From Bradyrhizobium diversitatis (GTDB taxonomy: Bacteria > Pseudomonadota > Alphaproteobacteria > Rhizobiales > Xanthobacteraceae): a DNA stretch of 64,000 nucleotides. The stretch lies in assembly GCF_016031635.1 (NCBI RefSeq), contig NZ_JACEGD010000001.1, positions 124,001 to 188,000 on the forward strand. Reading direction: 5' to 3'. Under the pieces are notes generated by a model that ran no database searches, was not told where the DNA came from, and saw nothing but the letters and a program-made list of their open reading frames with translations. Positions within the stretch are counted from its first letter, which is position 1, and the number at the start of each line of letters is the position of its first letter. Of this stretch, positions 26,273 to 35,620 are shown piece by piece. A program made the position numbers and the translations under genes.

Positions 26273-27712
26273 TCAAACCGAGATGGCTCCCGTGGAAAGT
26301 GCGTAGACGCCGGCACAAGCGGCGACCGTGATCGCCGCAAAGAGGATCGCCTCGAACGGCCTGAACGGTGTTTCCTTGCGTTCGCGCTTGGCGAGAAGGA
26401 ACAGCAGCGTGCCGGGTGCATAGAGGATCGACGACAGCAAGAGAAATTTCAGCCCGCCTGCGTAGATCATCCCGGCCGCGTAGAACGTCGCGACGGCCGA
26501 GCGGATCCAGTCGCCAAGGCGGGCGCGCTCGCCAGCGCGGTAGCACTCGCCGGTCCAGGCGAGCTTGAGACCGTAGGCCGCAACAAACAAATACGGGATC
26601 AGCGTCATCGCACTCGTCATCTTCAACGCGAGCGTGAATGCATATTCCGCAAACCAGGTGACGAGGAGGAAGGTCTGGATGACGCAGTTGGTGAGCCAGA
26701 GCGCTCCCGTAGGGACCTTGTGCGCGTTCACTGTCGCGAGAAAGGAGGGCATGGTGCGCTGGACCGCGGCGGAATGCAGCACCTCAGCCGCCAGCAGTGA
26801 CCAGGACAGGTAGTTGCCGAGGACCGAGATCAGGAGTGCCACGCTGATGAACACGCCGCCCCAGCCGCCGACCATCGCTTCCATGACGCCGGCCATCGAT
26901 GGAGTCGGCAAATCCGCCAGTTCCCGTCGTGGCAGCACGCCATAGGACAGCAGTGTCACGAGGACGAGCAGGCTGAGCACCGCCAGAAAGCCGGCAACGG
27001 TCGCGAATCCAACATCGCTGCGGCTGCGGGCATAGCGGGAATAGACACTGGCGCCTTCGATCCCGACGAACACGAATACGGTCAGCAGCATCGTGCCGCG
27101 AACCTGGGTGAGCACATTTGAATGCTCCGGCTGCTCCGCTCCCGCGAAGTTCAGGGAGAAAAGCCTGCCGTCGAAGGCGATGGCGGCGGCTGCAATGAAC
27201 AGCAGGATGGGAACGATCTTGGCGTAGGTCGCGATCGTATTGAGCGCGGCGGCGTTCTTGATGCCGCGCAGCAGCAGAACGTGCACTCCCCACAGCAGGA
27301 CGGACGCCGAAGCGATCGCCACCGCAGTTGAGCCGTCACCGAAGACAGGGAAAAACTGTCCGAGTGTCGCCTTGATCAAGACGAGACAGGCGACATCTGC
27401 AAGACAGCATCCGATCCAGTATCCCACGGCCGAAGCAAAGCCGATATACTCGCCAAACCCGGCCCTGGCGTAGGCATAGATGCCGGCATCGAGGTCCGGT
27501 TTGCGGTGTGACAAGGTCTGGAACACGAAGGCCAGCATCAGCATGCCGGTGCCTGCGATCATCCAGGCAATGATCGCTCCCAAAGCGCCAGTGGTGCGCC
27601 CGAACTGCGCCGGCAATGCGAAGATGCCGGAGCCGACCATCGATCCGATCACGAGCGCGATTAGCGCATTGCGCGAAAGTTTTTGATCGACATCGTTCGC
27701 TGATGAAGCCAT
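26273..27712 (-). CDS. APC-family basic amino acid antiporter (ArcD-like), paralog 1
   Basis: This encodes a 479-residue, 12-span transporter of the basic amino acid/polyamine antiporter family. Signatures are [19 protein letters not shown] in TM1, KPDLDAGIYAYARAGFGEY, and [22 protein letters not shown]. It is closely related along its whole length to the antiporter at 29936 beside arginine deiminase, so arginine/ornithine exchange is a fair guess. The start is the ATG at 27712 with GGAAGG upstream; the longer frame from 27898 has no support. A small exported protein gene follows on the same strand. Confidence 0.88.
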   Translation of the reverse strand: MASSANDVDQKLSRNALIALVIGSMVGSGIFALPAQFGRTTGALGAIIAWMIAGTGMLMLAFVFQTLSHRKPDLDAGIYAYARAGFGEYIGFASAVGYWIGCCLADVACLVLIKATLGQFFPVFGDGSTAVAIASASVLLWGVHVLLLRGIKNAAALNTIATYAKIVPILLFIAAAAIAFDGRLFSLNFAGAEQPEHSNVLTQVRGTMLLTVFVFVGIEGASVYSRYARSRSDVGFATVAGFLAVLSLLVLVTLLSYGVLPRRELADLPTPSMAGVMEAMVGGWGGVFISVALLISVLGNYLSWSLLAAEVLHSAAVQRTMPSFLATVNAHKVPTGALWLTNCVIQTFLLVTWFAEYAFTLALKMTSAMTLIPYLFVAAYGLKLAWTGECYRAGERARLGDWIRSAVATFYAAGMIYAGGLKFLLLSSILYAPGTLLFLLAKRERKETPFRPFEAILFAAITVAACAGVYALSTGAISV

Positions 27713-27861
27713 GGCAAGATGGCCTTCCAATCCGCGATCGGCGGGCACTGATGCCGGCCAACCCGGCGAAGACCTTAGAGGCGGCTTTCCCCCTCGGACA
27801 TCAGGGATTCTCTGTAGGGAGTAGGGGCAGGAAATCGCCAGGCAGATCGGCGCGGCGCCGG

Positions 27862-28089
27862 TCAGGCCCCTGCCGTAGGGTCGGTTGCGCCTTCGCAAGC
27901 ACTGGGTGATGGCCGCCCGGGAACGGCTGCCAGCAGCACGACGCCGGAACGGCAGAATTCACCGGCCTTCGCGAGTTCGGCCGCAATGCGTTGGGCATGC
28001 AGAACCGCGGCATCCTGATCGGCGTATTCGCATCCGGTCCCATCGGGAGTGAGACCGTATTTGTCGACGATGTGGAAATAGAAGCGCAT
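27862..28089 (-). CDS. DUF6894-like small protein
   Basis: This encodes a 75-residue soluble protein beginning MRFYFHIVDKYGLTPDGTG. The segment CEYADQDAAVLHAQRIAAELAK follows. The pattern (R-Y/F-F, a D-G pair, then A...A.R.A.EL) matches the small DUF6894-type proteins frequent in Rhizobiales. No function is known. A longer frame from 28118 exists but lacks a good ribosome site. It stands alone between the antiporter and the BI-1 gene. Confidence 0.7.
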   Translation of the reverse strand: MRFYFHIVDKYGLTPDGTGCEYADQDAAVLHAQRIAAELAKAGEFCRSGVVLLAAVPGRPSPSACEGATDPTAGA

Positions 28090-28140
28090 GTCAGCCGATT
28101 AGGCCGCGCCGCGATCATCTCCTAGTGACAAACGCGTAAG

Positions 28141-28170
28141 GCTCCCCCTCCAAAAGGAGGAGGGGTGAGC
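28141..28170. terminator. GC-rich hairpin
   Basis: GCTCCCCCTCC pairs with GGAGGGG and GAGC around a seven-base A-rich loop with one bulged T. It lies in the 255-base gap between the small DUF6894-like gene and BI-1, upstream of both. It therefore does not obviously end a gene and may be a repeat-type palindrome. The rest of that gap shows nothing I can name. Confidence 0.3.
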
Positions 28171-28344
28171 GGCGGTTCCAGGTTGCCCATTTGTAATGAG
28201 CGGGATGGTCGCTGCGGATCGCCGGAATATTGCAGGGGCAACAGGGTGGTTTCCCCGCCGCCGTTCGGGTGATTGTCCGATGCCGTCCTCTGAGCCCGAG
28301 CGATAGCGTAGGCGCTGTCAGCAAGCTCTGAGAGGAGACGAGCA

Positions 28345-29058
28345 ATGTCACATTATGATCAGAACCTGGCGGCATCGAGTGCGGGCGGCGGTGGCACAAT
28401 CGCGGTGGACGCCGGACTGCGCGACTACATGCTGCGCATCTATAACTACATGGCCGCCGGCGTCGGCCTGACCGCTGTTGTCGCGTGGCTGACCTATCAG
28501 CTGACGGGTCCGGCCTTGCTGGAGAGCCCGTTGATGTGGGTCTTCATCCTGGCGCCGCTTGCACTGGTCTTCTTCATCAGTTCGCGCATCAATACGCTGT
28601 CGGTATCAACGGCACGGCTTCTGTTCTTCATCTATGCCGCCCTGGTAGGCGTCTCGCTCTCGACGTTGTTCCACATCTACACCAGTGCGTCGATCACACG
28701 CGTCTTCTTCATCGCGGCCGCGACCTTCGGGGCGCTCAGCGTGTTCGGCTACACCACGCGGCGCGACCTATCCGGTCTCGGCACCTTCTTGTTCATGGGC
28801 TTGATCGGCGTCATCATTGCCAGTCTGGTCAACCTCTTCCTGCAGTCTTCCGGGCTGGACTGGCTGATCTCGGTCGTGGGCGTCGGTGTCTTTGCCGGAC
28901 TCACGGCCTATGACACGCAGCGGATCAAGGCGATGTACGACAACAGGGATGATGAAACTTCGGCTGGCCGCAAGTCCGTGATTTCGGCGCTGTCCCTCTA
29001 TCTCAACTTCATCAACCTGTTCATGATGCTGCTGCGCCTCGCCGGCGGCCGGCGCTGA
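28345..29058 (+). CDS. Bax inhibitor-1 (BI-1/YccA) family membrane protein
   Basis: This encodes a 237-residue protein with about seven membrane helices. An N-terminal Gly/Ser-rich leader is followed by LRDYMLRIYNYMAAGVGLTAVVA, TRVFFIAAATFGALSVFGYTT, LSGLGTFLFMGLIGVIIASLVN and AGLTAYDTQRIKAMYDN. The C-terminus ends ALSLYLNFINLFMMLLRL. These are hallmarks of the bacterial BI-1/YbhL/YccA family. Roles reported for the family include calcium flux and modulation of membrane proteolysis. GAGAGGAG precedes the ATG. It is monocistronic, convergent with the DUF1269 gene. Confidence 0.92.
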   Translation: MSHYDQNLAASSAGGGGTIAVDAGLRDYMLRIYNYMAAGVGLTAVVAWLTYQLTGPALLESPLMWVFILAPLALVFFISSRINTLSVSTARLLFFIYAALVGVSLSTLFHIYTSASITRVFFIAAATFGALSVFGYTTRRDLSGLGTFLFMGLIGVIIASLVNLFLQSSGLDWLISVVGVGVFAGLTAYDTQRIKAMYDNRDDETSAGRKSVISALSLYLNFINLFMMLLRLAGGRR

Positions 29059-29077
29059 GCGGGCCAAGGGCAGCCGT

Positions 29078-29581
29078 TCAGGCCGCCGGCTGCTTCGCCG
29101 CGCTTGCGAGCGCGTCGCGCAGCGCTTGTTCCTTGGTATCATCCAGGGACGTCTTGAGCACGGTCCCCCCGGCCTCCTTGATCTCCTTCAGCACCTTGTC
29201 CGCCGTCATGTTCTTGACCAGGACGAACAAGGCGGCGTTGCCGGTGTTGAGCGACGCAGACAATTCCTTCATGAAAGCGTCGTCGATGCCGAAATCGGAG
29301 AGGGCGCCGCCGAGCGCGCCCGATGCCGCGCCGACCGCGACACCGAGGATCGGATTGAGGAAGATAACGCCGATCAGCAGTCCCCAGAAACTTCCGGTCA
29401 TCGCGCCGATCGCTGTCGTGTTGACGAGTTGGTTGAGTTTGATGCCGCCGGAATCGGTTTTCACGGCGATCACTGCGTCGCTGATTGTGATCAGATATTC
29501 TTTCTGCAGCCTGAGCAGCCGTTGACGCACTTCTTCGGCCTTCGCCTCGGATGGATACACGATCGCTACTAGATCGGACAT
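29078..29581 (-). CDS. DUF1269 domain protein
   Basis: This encodes a 167-residue protein of the DUF1269 family. It begins DLVAIVYPSEAKAEEVRQRL, then has a glycine-rich hydrophobic hairpin (GAMTGSFWGLLIGVIFLNP and GVAVGAASGALGGALSDFG). A ferredoxin-like tail follows (NAALFVLVKNMTADKVLKEIKEAGG). The family is predicted membrane-associated and often lies among stress genes. AGGAGG precedes the start. It is convergent with the BI-1 gene. Confidence 0.85.
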   Translation of the reverse strand: MSDLVAIVYPSEAKAEEVRQRLLRLQKEYLITISDAVIAVKTDSGGIKLNQLVNTTAIGAMTGSFWGLLIGVIFLNPILGVAVGAASGALGGALSDFGIDDAFMKELSASLNTGNAALFVLVKNMTADKVLKEIKEAGGTVLKTSLDDTKEQALRDALASAAKQPAA

Positions 29582-29935
29582 GCAAGCCTCCTGCTGGGTC
29601 GAGTTCCGCCGGCCAAGCCTGGTCGGTCCGGCGCGACACGCTGAAAGATTAGCTGCCGCCCCCCTGGCACGGCATCGGAGAAAACCCTAAGGCCCTGGGG
29701 ATGAATGTTCCTGATGCGCGACGCTGCCGCCCCCTGGGGCAATTACGGCGGCATCGTATCGAAAGCCGAAGTTTCGGCTGCGTCTCATTGTGAGCGCTCG
29801 CTCGTTGGCGAGGAGAATCCCGATCTTTGACTAGGTAATCACCCGATATTCCAGGCCCGGCGCAAGGCGCATGGTGCAAACGGTGGGCAAGTCGATCGAC
29901 CGGGATGCAACGCACGCCCGTCGCGAGGTCCTCAC
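29582..29935. promoter_or_regulatory. Divergent intergenic region ahead of the arginine deiminase operon
   Basis: This 354-base region separates DUF1269 from the antiporter and arcA. I searched for a symmetric FNR/FixK-type box (TTGAT-N4-ATCAA) and for a sigma-54 promoter and saw no convincing match. A CCCCTGGGG palindrome occurs near 29731-29739. No small gene is supported. Confidence 0.35.
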
Positions 29936-31369
29936 ATGACTGCGAACCCGTCAATCCAGAAGCTCTCGCTGTTCGCATTGACCGCGATGGTGGTCGGCTC
30001 GATGGTCGGCTCGGGTATCTTCTCGCTGCCGAGAACCTTTGGTATCGCCACCGGACCGTTCGGAGCCATCTTCGCCTGGTGCATCGCGGGCGGCGGCATG
30101 TACACCCTCGCGCGGGTGTTCCAGGCGCTGGCGGAACGAAAGCCCGAGCTCGATGCCGGCGTCTATGCCTATGCGAAGGAGGGGTTTGGCGACTATCCCG
30201 GTTTCCTGTCGGCATTCGGATACTGGATAGGCAGCTGTATCGGCAACGTCTCCTATTGGGTGCTGATCAAGTCGACGCTGGGTGCTTTCTTCCCGGTCTT
30301 CGGGGACGGTAACACGGTGATCGCGATCGTCGTCGCCTCGATCGGAATCTGGCTGTTTCATTTCATGATTCTGCGCGGTGTGCAGCAGGCGGCCGCGATC
30401 AACACGATCGTGACGATCGCAAAGATCGTGCCGATACTCGTCTTCATCGTCATCCTGATCATAGGGTTCAAGGCGGACCTGTTTCGAACGAACTTCTGGG
30501 GCGGAGAGGGCATGCCGGACAAGAGTTTGTTCGAGCAGATTCGTGCGACCATGTTGGTCACCGTATTTGTCTTTCTCGGCATCGAGGGTGCCAGCGTCTA
30601 TTCGCGCTACGCCAAGGAACGTGCGCACGTCGGCGCTGCGACCATTCTGGGATTTACGATCGTGACGAGCCTGATGGTGCTCGTGACCATGCTGCCGTAT
30701 GCCGTGCTTCACCGCGCCGAGATTGCCGACATGCGGCAGCCTTCGATGGCGACGGTGCTGGAGGCGGTCGTCGGACATTGGGGCGCGATCTTCGTCAGCG
30801 TCGGGCTTCTGGTTTCGGTGTTGGGGGCCTATCTCGCATGGTCGCTGATCTGCGCCGAGGTGCTATCCGCCGCCGGGCGGACCAGGGACATGCCGGCCCT
30901 GTTCGGCACGGAAAATGCGAACAAGGTGCCGGCTGCCGCGCTTTGGCTCACCAATGGGATCGTTCAGCTCTTCGTCATCAGCACCTATTGGTCGCAGGAT
31001 GCGTTCGCGTTGATGCTCAATCTGACGAGCGTGATGTCGCTCATTCCGTTCTTCCTCGTCGCGGCCTATGGACTTCTGCTCGTCAGGCGTGGCGAGACCT
31101 ACGGTAAGGAAAGCAGCGACAGAACGCGCGACATGGTCTTCGCCGGCATTGCCGTCGTCTACACGCTATTCCTGATCTACTCCGCCGGAATGAAGTTCCT
31201 GCTGCTGTCCTTGATCCTCTATGCGCCCGGTACCGCGCTCTATTTCTGGGCGCGTCTGGAACAGAAGGCGCGGGTCTTTACGGCCGTCGAGTGGGTCATC
31301 TTCATCGCCGCTGCCGTCGGCGCTGCCGTCGGAATCCACGGATTGGCGACTGGCTACATCACCATCTAG
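29936..31369 (+). CDS. APC-family arginine/ornithine-type antiporter (ArcD-like), paralog 2
   Basis: This encodes a 477-residue, 12-span antiporter: [19 protein letters not shown] in TM1, [19 protein letters not shown], and [19 protein letters not shown]. It lies 25 bases upstream of arginine deiminase, so arginine uptake in exchange for citrulline or ornithine is the likely role. GAGG lies about ten bases before the ATG. It shares its whole architecture with the antiporter at 26273, indicating duplication or separate acquisition of related carriers. Confidence 0.9.
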   Translation: MTANPSIQKLSLFALTAMVVGSMVGSGIFSLPRTFGIATGPFGAIFAWCIAGGGMYTLARVFQALAERKPELDAGVYAYAKEGFGDYPGFLSAFGYWIGSCIGNVSYWVLIKSTLGAFFPVFGDGNTVIAIVVASIGIWLFHFMILRGVQQAAAINTIVTIAKIVPILVFIVILIIGFKADLFRTNFWGGEGMPDKSLFEQIRATMLVTVFVFLGIEGASVYSRYAKERAHVGAATILGFTIVTSLMVLVTMLPYAVLHRAEIADMRQPSMATVLEAVVGHWGAIFVSVGLLVSVLGAYLAWSLICAEVLSAAGRTRDMPALFGTENANKVPAAALWLTNGIVQLFVISTYWSQDAFALMLNLTSVMSLIPFFLVAAYGLLLVRRGETYGKESSDRTRDMVFAGIAVVYTLFLIYSAGMKFLLLSLILYAPGTALYFWARLEQKARVFTAVEWVIFIAAAVGAAVGIHGLATGYITI

Positions 31370-31394
31370 GCAAGGCATCCCGGGGAGAACTCCC

Positions 31395-32657
31395 ATGGCA
31401 AAGCAGGCGTCGGACAGCTCGGTTTCCTTCGGGGTCCATTCGGAGGTCGGTCAACTCCGGAAGGTGATGGTCTGCTCCCCCGGCCGCGCCCATCAGCGCC
31501 TCACGCCGTCCAATTGCGACACCCTGCTGTTCGACGACGTGCTGTGGGTCGAGAACGCCAAGCGCGATCACTTCGACTTCGTGCAGAAGATGCGCGACCG
31601 CGGCATCGAAGTCGTCGAGATGCACAATCTGCTGGCGGAGACCGTCGCGATCCCCGAGGCCAGGAAGTGGATTCTCGACAACCAGGTCGTTCCCGATCAG
31701 GTCGGCCTCGGCCTCGTCGATGAGCTGCGGGGCTACCTTGAAAGCCTCAAGCCGCGCGATCTGGCTGAAACGCTGATCGGGGGCGTTTCGACCCATGACT
31801 TCCCGGACGCCCATGGCGGCGAGATGCTCAAGCTCGTCCGCGAGGCCGCCGGCATGACCGAGTATCTGCTGCCGCCGCTTCCCAATACGTTGTATACGCG
31901 GGACACGACCTGCTGGATCTACGGCGGGGTCACGCTGAACTCGCTCTACTGGCCGGCGCGACACGAGGAGCCGATCCTCGCGACAGCCATCTACATGTTC
32001 CATCCGGATTTCGCCGGCAAGGTCAAAGTCTGGTGGGGCGACCCGACGCGGGACCACGGCCTTGCGACGCTGGAGGGCGGCGACGTGATGCCGATCGGCA
32101 AGGGCAACGTGCTGATCGGGTTGAGCGAGCGCACCTCGCGACAGGCGATCAGCCAGGTCGCCGCGGCTTTGTTCGAGAAGAAGGCGGCGGAGCGTGTGAT
32201 TGTGGCTGCGATGCCGAAGCTCCGTGCGGCGATGCATCTCGATACCGTCTTCACGTTCGCTGACAGGGATTGCGTTCTGCTGTATCCCGACATCGTCAAC
32301 AACATCGCGGCCTTTTCATACCGGCCGGCCGACAATTCGGCCGGCCTCGAGCTGCGCAGGGATGAAAAGCCTTTCGTGGATGTCGTGGCTGAAGCCCTTG
32401 GCCTGAAGAAGATGCGTGTCATCGAGACCGGGGGCAACGCCTACATGCGGGAACGAACGCAGTGGGACAGCGGCGCCAATCTGGTTTGCGCCTCCCCAGG
32501 CGTGGTGTTCGCCTATGACCGCAATACCTACACCAACACCTTGCTTCGCAAGGAAGGGATCGAGGTGATCACCATCGTCGGGGCGGAGCTCGGGCGGGGC
32601 CGGGGAGGCGGTCATTGCATGACCTGTCCGATTATCAGGGACGCGGCGGACTACTAG
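31395..32657 (+). CDS. arcA: Arginine deiminase
   Basis: This encodes a 420-residue cytosolic enzyme that hydrolyses arginine to citrulline and ammonia. Family motifs are [41 protein letters not shown], and [31 protein letters not shown] supplies the catalytic His, and the C-terminal [12 protein letters not shown] supplies the catalytic Cys (residue 408). Length is normal. The ATG at 31395 has GGGGAGA upstream. No ornithine carbamoyltransferase or carbamate kinase gene lies beside it, so here the system may serve acid resistance by ammonia production, or the later steps may be encoded elsewhere. Confidence 0.95.
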   Translation: MAKQASDSSVSFGVHSEVGQLRKVMVCSPGRAHQRLTPSNCDTLLFDDVLWVENAKRDHFDFVQKMRDRGIEVVEMHNLLAETVAIPEARKWILDNQVVPDQVGLGLVDELRGYLESLKPRDLAETLIGGVSTHDFPDAHGGEMLKLVREAAGMTEYLLPPLPNTLYTRDTTCWIYGGVTLNSLYWPARHEEPILATAIYMFHPDFAGKVKVWWGDPTRDHGLATLEGGDVMPIGKGNVLIGLSERTSRQAISQVAAALFEKKAAERVIVAAMPKLRAAMHLDTVFTFADRDCVLLYPDIVNNIAAFSYRPADNSAGLELRRDEKPFVDVVAEALGLKKMRVIETGGNAYMRERTQWDSGANLVCASPGVVFAYDRNTYTNTLLRKEGIEVITIVGAELGRGRGGGHCMTCPIIRDAADY

Positions 32658-32923
32658 ACCGTGCGGATCGACCGGGTTCGGTCGTGAAGCCGGCGTTTAT
32701 GGGCGGAGCGCCACTCCGGCCCCCTTGTACCTGCGCGGTCGATCGCAAGCGCAGCGTTGGCTCCACGCGTTTGTTCCGCGGCGGCGAGGGAGAACCTTTC
32801 GGCAATTTACGAAATGGCGATCGATCGATTCAATCACTGATTTTGAATCATACCACTAACACGCCACAATCGTCGCCCAGGCTGAGGCGATTCCTGGTGC
32901 ACGCAAAGCCATCGAGGAACATC

Positions 32924-33742
32924 ATGCGCGGATCGAGAGCTCTTTTGGTGGTCCTGGGATTGTTGGGAACCGGCACTGCTTGGGCGGCGGACGTCGATCT
33001 CACCGAACTGAAGGCGAGCAGCCCTGTCCCGTATTATTCCGCTCCGTCCTGGAGCGTGGTCGGCTCCGTCACGCCGAATTTCACGGATAATGCCTTGTTC
33101 AGCCGGGACAACCGCAGGTCGGATTTCTTCTACGAGCCCGACGTCAGCGTCAGGCTGGATGGGAACCTCACAGATGACCTGTCGTACCGGCTCTATGCAC
33201 GCGCACAATATGACGCCTTTTCGAGAGAGAAAGACGGCAATGCCGCAGTGGCGCGGATGGGAGCGCGCCTGACGGAGAATTGGGAGGGCTGGCGCTTCTC
33301 CGCCATCTACGAGCACCGATACGATTTCGACGGCATCTATCGCGACCTCGCTTTCACCTCAGACGACGTGATGGGCTCGGTGGCGCGCGACTTCCGCGTC
33401 AACAATGTGACGCTCTCACCGCTCTTGCTCCTGACCTACCGATTTTCCGACCTTGCGGAAGCTCGCCGCTGGCGCTTCGATGCCTTGCTCGGCATAGAAG
33501 TCAAACTCGATCCAAAATGGTCGATCGTGAGCACGCCGTTGTTCGAAGCCTTCTGGTTCACCGACGGGCTGAACAGGGGTCGGCAAGATCAAATCTACTC
33601 CGCGGATATTGGCCTGAAGTATAGTTTTGCCAGCAACGTTTCGCTAACAACCACTGTGCTGTACGAGGCACGAGAATCGAACGTCATGGTGCGGCGCTAC
33701 AGGGATCTCAGGATCGGTCCCCGTCTCGACTTCGCCTTTTGA
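32924..33742 (+). CDS. Outer-membrane beta-barrel-like protein
   Basis: This encodes a 272-residue exported protein with a clear signal peptide (MRGSRALLVVLGLLGTGTAWA). The mature part has alternating hydrophobic and polar strands with aromatic ends (LSYRLYARAQYDAFSREKDG, WRFSAIYEHRYDFDGIYRDL, LLLTYRFSDLAEARRWRFDALLG) and ends in RDLRIGPRLDFAF, a terminal Phe typical of outer-membrane barrels. GAGGA precedes the ATG at 32924; a longer frame runs back into arcA and is not real. The ligand is unknown. A small exported protein gene follows after 12 bases. Confidence 0.75.
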   Translation: MRGSRALLVVLGLLGTGTAWAADVDLTELKASSPVPYYSAPSWSVVGSVTPNFTDNALFSRDNRRSDFFYEPDVSVRLDGNLTDDLSYRLYARAQYDAFSREKDGNAAVARMGARLTENWEGWRFSAIYEHRYDFDGIYRDLAFTSDDVMGSVARDFRVNNVTLSPLLLLTYRFSDLAEARRWRFDALLGIEVKLDPKWSIVSTPLFEAFWFTDGLNRGRQDQIYSADIGLKYSFASNVSLTTTVLYEARESNVMVRRYRDLRIGPRLDFAF

Positions 33743-33754
33743 GAGGTCTGCAAG

Positions 33755-34012
33755 ATGATGTTGAGACGTGCTTGGGTGCTGATCGGAGTTGTTGTCGGTT
33801 TGACCGCCGCATCCGCCGCAGCCGCGGACCCGCGCGACTCTGTGGACCGAAGCCAACGTCTGGATACGGATGCACTCAGGGACGATGCCGGCACTCAACG
33901 GCTGCGGATGCCGTCTCATCCGCTGGTGATCGCCCCGCCGCAAGAGGGAGCTCCAAACGCGACGAAAAGAAAGAAGAACAAGCCGAACACGAGCGGCGAC
34001 GTGAGCCGCTAA
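33755..34012 (+). CDS. Small exported protein, unknown
   Basis: This encodes 85 residues with a signal peptide (LRRAWVLIGVVVGLTAASAAAA) and a polar tail that is lysine-rich near its end (ATKRKKNKPN). GAGG lies upstream of tandem ATG codons. It is 12 bases after the barrel-like gene on the same strand, so the two are probably co-expressed. No domain is recognised. Confidence 0.6.
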   Translation: MMLRRAWVLIGVVVGLTAASAAAADPRDSVDRSQRLDTDALRDDAGTQRLRMPSHPLVIAPPQEGAPNATKRKKNKPNTSGDVSR

Positions 34013-34300
34013 CACACCGCGACTCAGCATGGTGCGATCCCCTCGACGCCATCATGAAAGCTGTTTGCTGCGCTTGAGTATCTATTGCACCTTATTTGAA
34101 TTGCAGCGGGATAATCTGGCAAAAAACCGCTCATCCGATCCGCCCGATGCGTCTCACCGATGCAAGATTTTATTCCGTCAGAAACACTACCTGGTGGTGT
34201 GAGCAACCTGACGGTGTATACTCCGCCTACCCCAAGGGCGCGTCGCCTGATCCATTGATACCTCGCCGGCGGGGCAAGGAGACTCCTGATGTTCGGCCTC

Positions 34301-34335
34301 AATATATTGAGCTTCAATATGTTGAGCTTCAATAT
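34301..34335. repeat. Tandem 15-bp palindrome-containing repeat before the kinase gene
   Basis: Two 15-bp units, AATATATTGAGCTTC and AATATGTTGAGCTTC, are followed by a partial AATAT. Each unit junction contains the palindrome TTGA-GCT-TCAA, so two palindromes are spaced 15 bp apart. The array ends 19 bases before the kinase GTG. It could be a regulator-binding array or an mRNA hairpin. The rest of the 340-base gap from 34013 shows nothing else I can name. Confidence 0.6.
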
Positions 34336-34354
34336 CGGGCGTCACCAGTGAATA

Positions 34355-35515
34355 GTGGTGCGTACCGTGAAGCTACATAGCTCGCCCGCCCGTGAGTCGA
34401 GTGGAACCAGTGCTAGAAGGTGGTTGCGACTTGGCTCGGAAGAAACCAGCGAACGCCGGTACTGGGTGTTCTCACCCGATCTTCTTTTTGTAGCCCGTCC
34501 TTCGTTTCGAGGGCACTTCGTGTACGAGGGAATTAATCCGGCATTCGAGCTTCGTCTCGGCATCTCGTCTGAAGATGTCCGGGAGATGGAGATCTCCAAT
34601 TGCCTCAACAGGCACGACGCCAAAGCCGTCAGCGAAGCTCTCCGCGCGTGCCGCGCAGAAGGAACAGAGGTCAGGATTCGCCATTCCCTTGCGTTTGGCG
34701 GCGAGCGCCAGAACATGGAAACTACCGTTGTTCCGATCATGGATGCCGTAGCCGATGGTGCGGTCCGCTTGATCGGCAGCCATCGTATCGTGGGCAAAGG
34801 ATCTTTCCATAACGCTGCTGGACGCTCGCTTGCGCAGGAGAGCGTCAACTTGCTGTCCATTCAGGAGGATATCCAGCAAAGGATTGCGTCTGATCTGCAC
34901 GACTCGACTTGTCAGCATCTGATTGCCGCAAGTCTTGGCATGATGCGATTCCGACAGAGCATGGGCGACCCGGTCGGGGCCGAGCGCCTTTGCGATGAGA
35001 TCGACGCGTCGATCGACGCGGCGCTCAGGGAGATCCGCGCTTTTGCCTACCTGCTGCACCCGCAAAATCTGACAGACGACGGGCTCAAGGCCACGATCGA
35101 GCGCTATGCCGATGGATTCGCGACGCGCACGTCCTTGCGGATCACGACGAGGATCGTGGCTGGCGTCGACCGATTGCCCTACGAAAACCAGCGCTCATTG
35201 CTTCGGGTCGTTCAAGAAGCGCTCACGAACGTATTCCGCCATGCAAAGGCGACGCAAGTGAGCATCGTCATCGAGGGGACCGGCAGCCATTTTCGGCTAA
35301 CCGTCAGCGACAATGGGCGTGGGCTTCAGGTTGGCCCCACGAACCAGCCGATATCGACCGGCGTTGGAATTCCGGCCATGAGAGCAAGACTTGAGCAGAT
35401 CGGAGGTTCACTGGAGATCCGCTCGGGTCCGCATCATTCCGGTACCGTTCTGTGCGCAGTCTTTCCGCATGCCTCGGTCACGAGAGAAGCCGGCGAAGGG
35501 ACCCCACTGTCATGA
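34355..35515 (+). CDS. PAS-type sensor histidine kinase, HisKA_3 (NarL-type) class
   Basis: This encodes a 386-residue soluble sensor kinase. Residues about 38-148 form a PAS-like domain (FVYEGINPAFELRLGISSEDV). The HisKA_3 dimerisation helix contains RIASDLHDSTCQHLIAAS, with the phospho-acceptor His near residue 182. The HATPase domain has VVQEALTNVFRHAKATQVSI (N box) and VSDNGRGLQVGP (G1 box). There are no membrane spans, so it senses a cytosolic signal. The GTG start has a weak ribosome site and is uncertain. Two response regulators follow, making this a kinase with two possible partners. Confidence 0.88.
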   Translation: MVRTVKLHSSPARESSGTSARRWLRLGSEETSERRYWVFSPDLLFVARPSFRGHFVYEGINPAFELRLGISSEDVREMEISNCLNRHDAKAVSEALRACRAEGTEVRIRHSLAFGGERQNMETTVVPIMDAVADGAVRLIGSHRIVGKGSFHNAAGRSLAQESVNLLSIQEDIQQRIASDLHDSTCQHLIAASLGMMRFRQSMGDPVGAERLCDEIDASIDAALREIRAFAYLLHPQNLTDDGLKATIERYADGFATRTSLRITTRIVAGVDRLPYENQRSLLRVVQEALTNVFRHAKATQVSIVIEGTGSHFRLTVSDNGRGLQVGPTNQPISTGVGIPAMRARLEQIGGSLEIRSGPHHSGTVLCAVFPHASVTREAGEGTPLS

Positions 35516-35620
35516 GGGCCCCCGCAGGCACGCATTGAGAAGAAAAGCACTGATCACCGGCGGCAAGCGGAAACGAGTTCGTTTCGACCCAGCCGCCGAG
35601 TAGCGACTGGAGTGCTCGCC

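Noticed and set aside
29660..29700. TGGCACG near 29667 as a sigma-54 promoter
   Set aside because: No GC element at the required spacing downstream.
29582..29935. TTGAC..TCA sequence near 29828 as an FNR/FixK box for the arginine deiminase operon
   Set aside because: Half-site spacing and the right half do not fit the TTGAT-N4-ATCAA consensus.
31402..32657. arcA as an agmatine or peptidyl-arginine deiminase
   Set aside because: Length, HLDTVFTF and the GGGHCMTCP end match bacterial arginine deiminase more closely.
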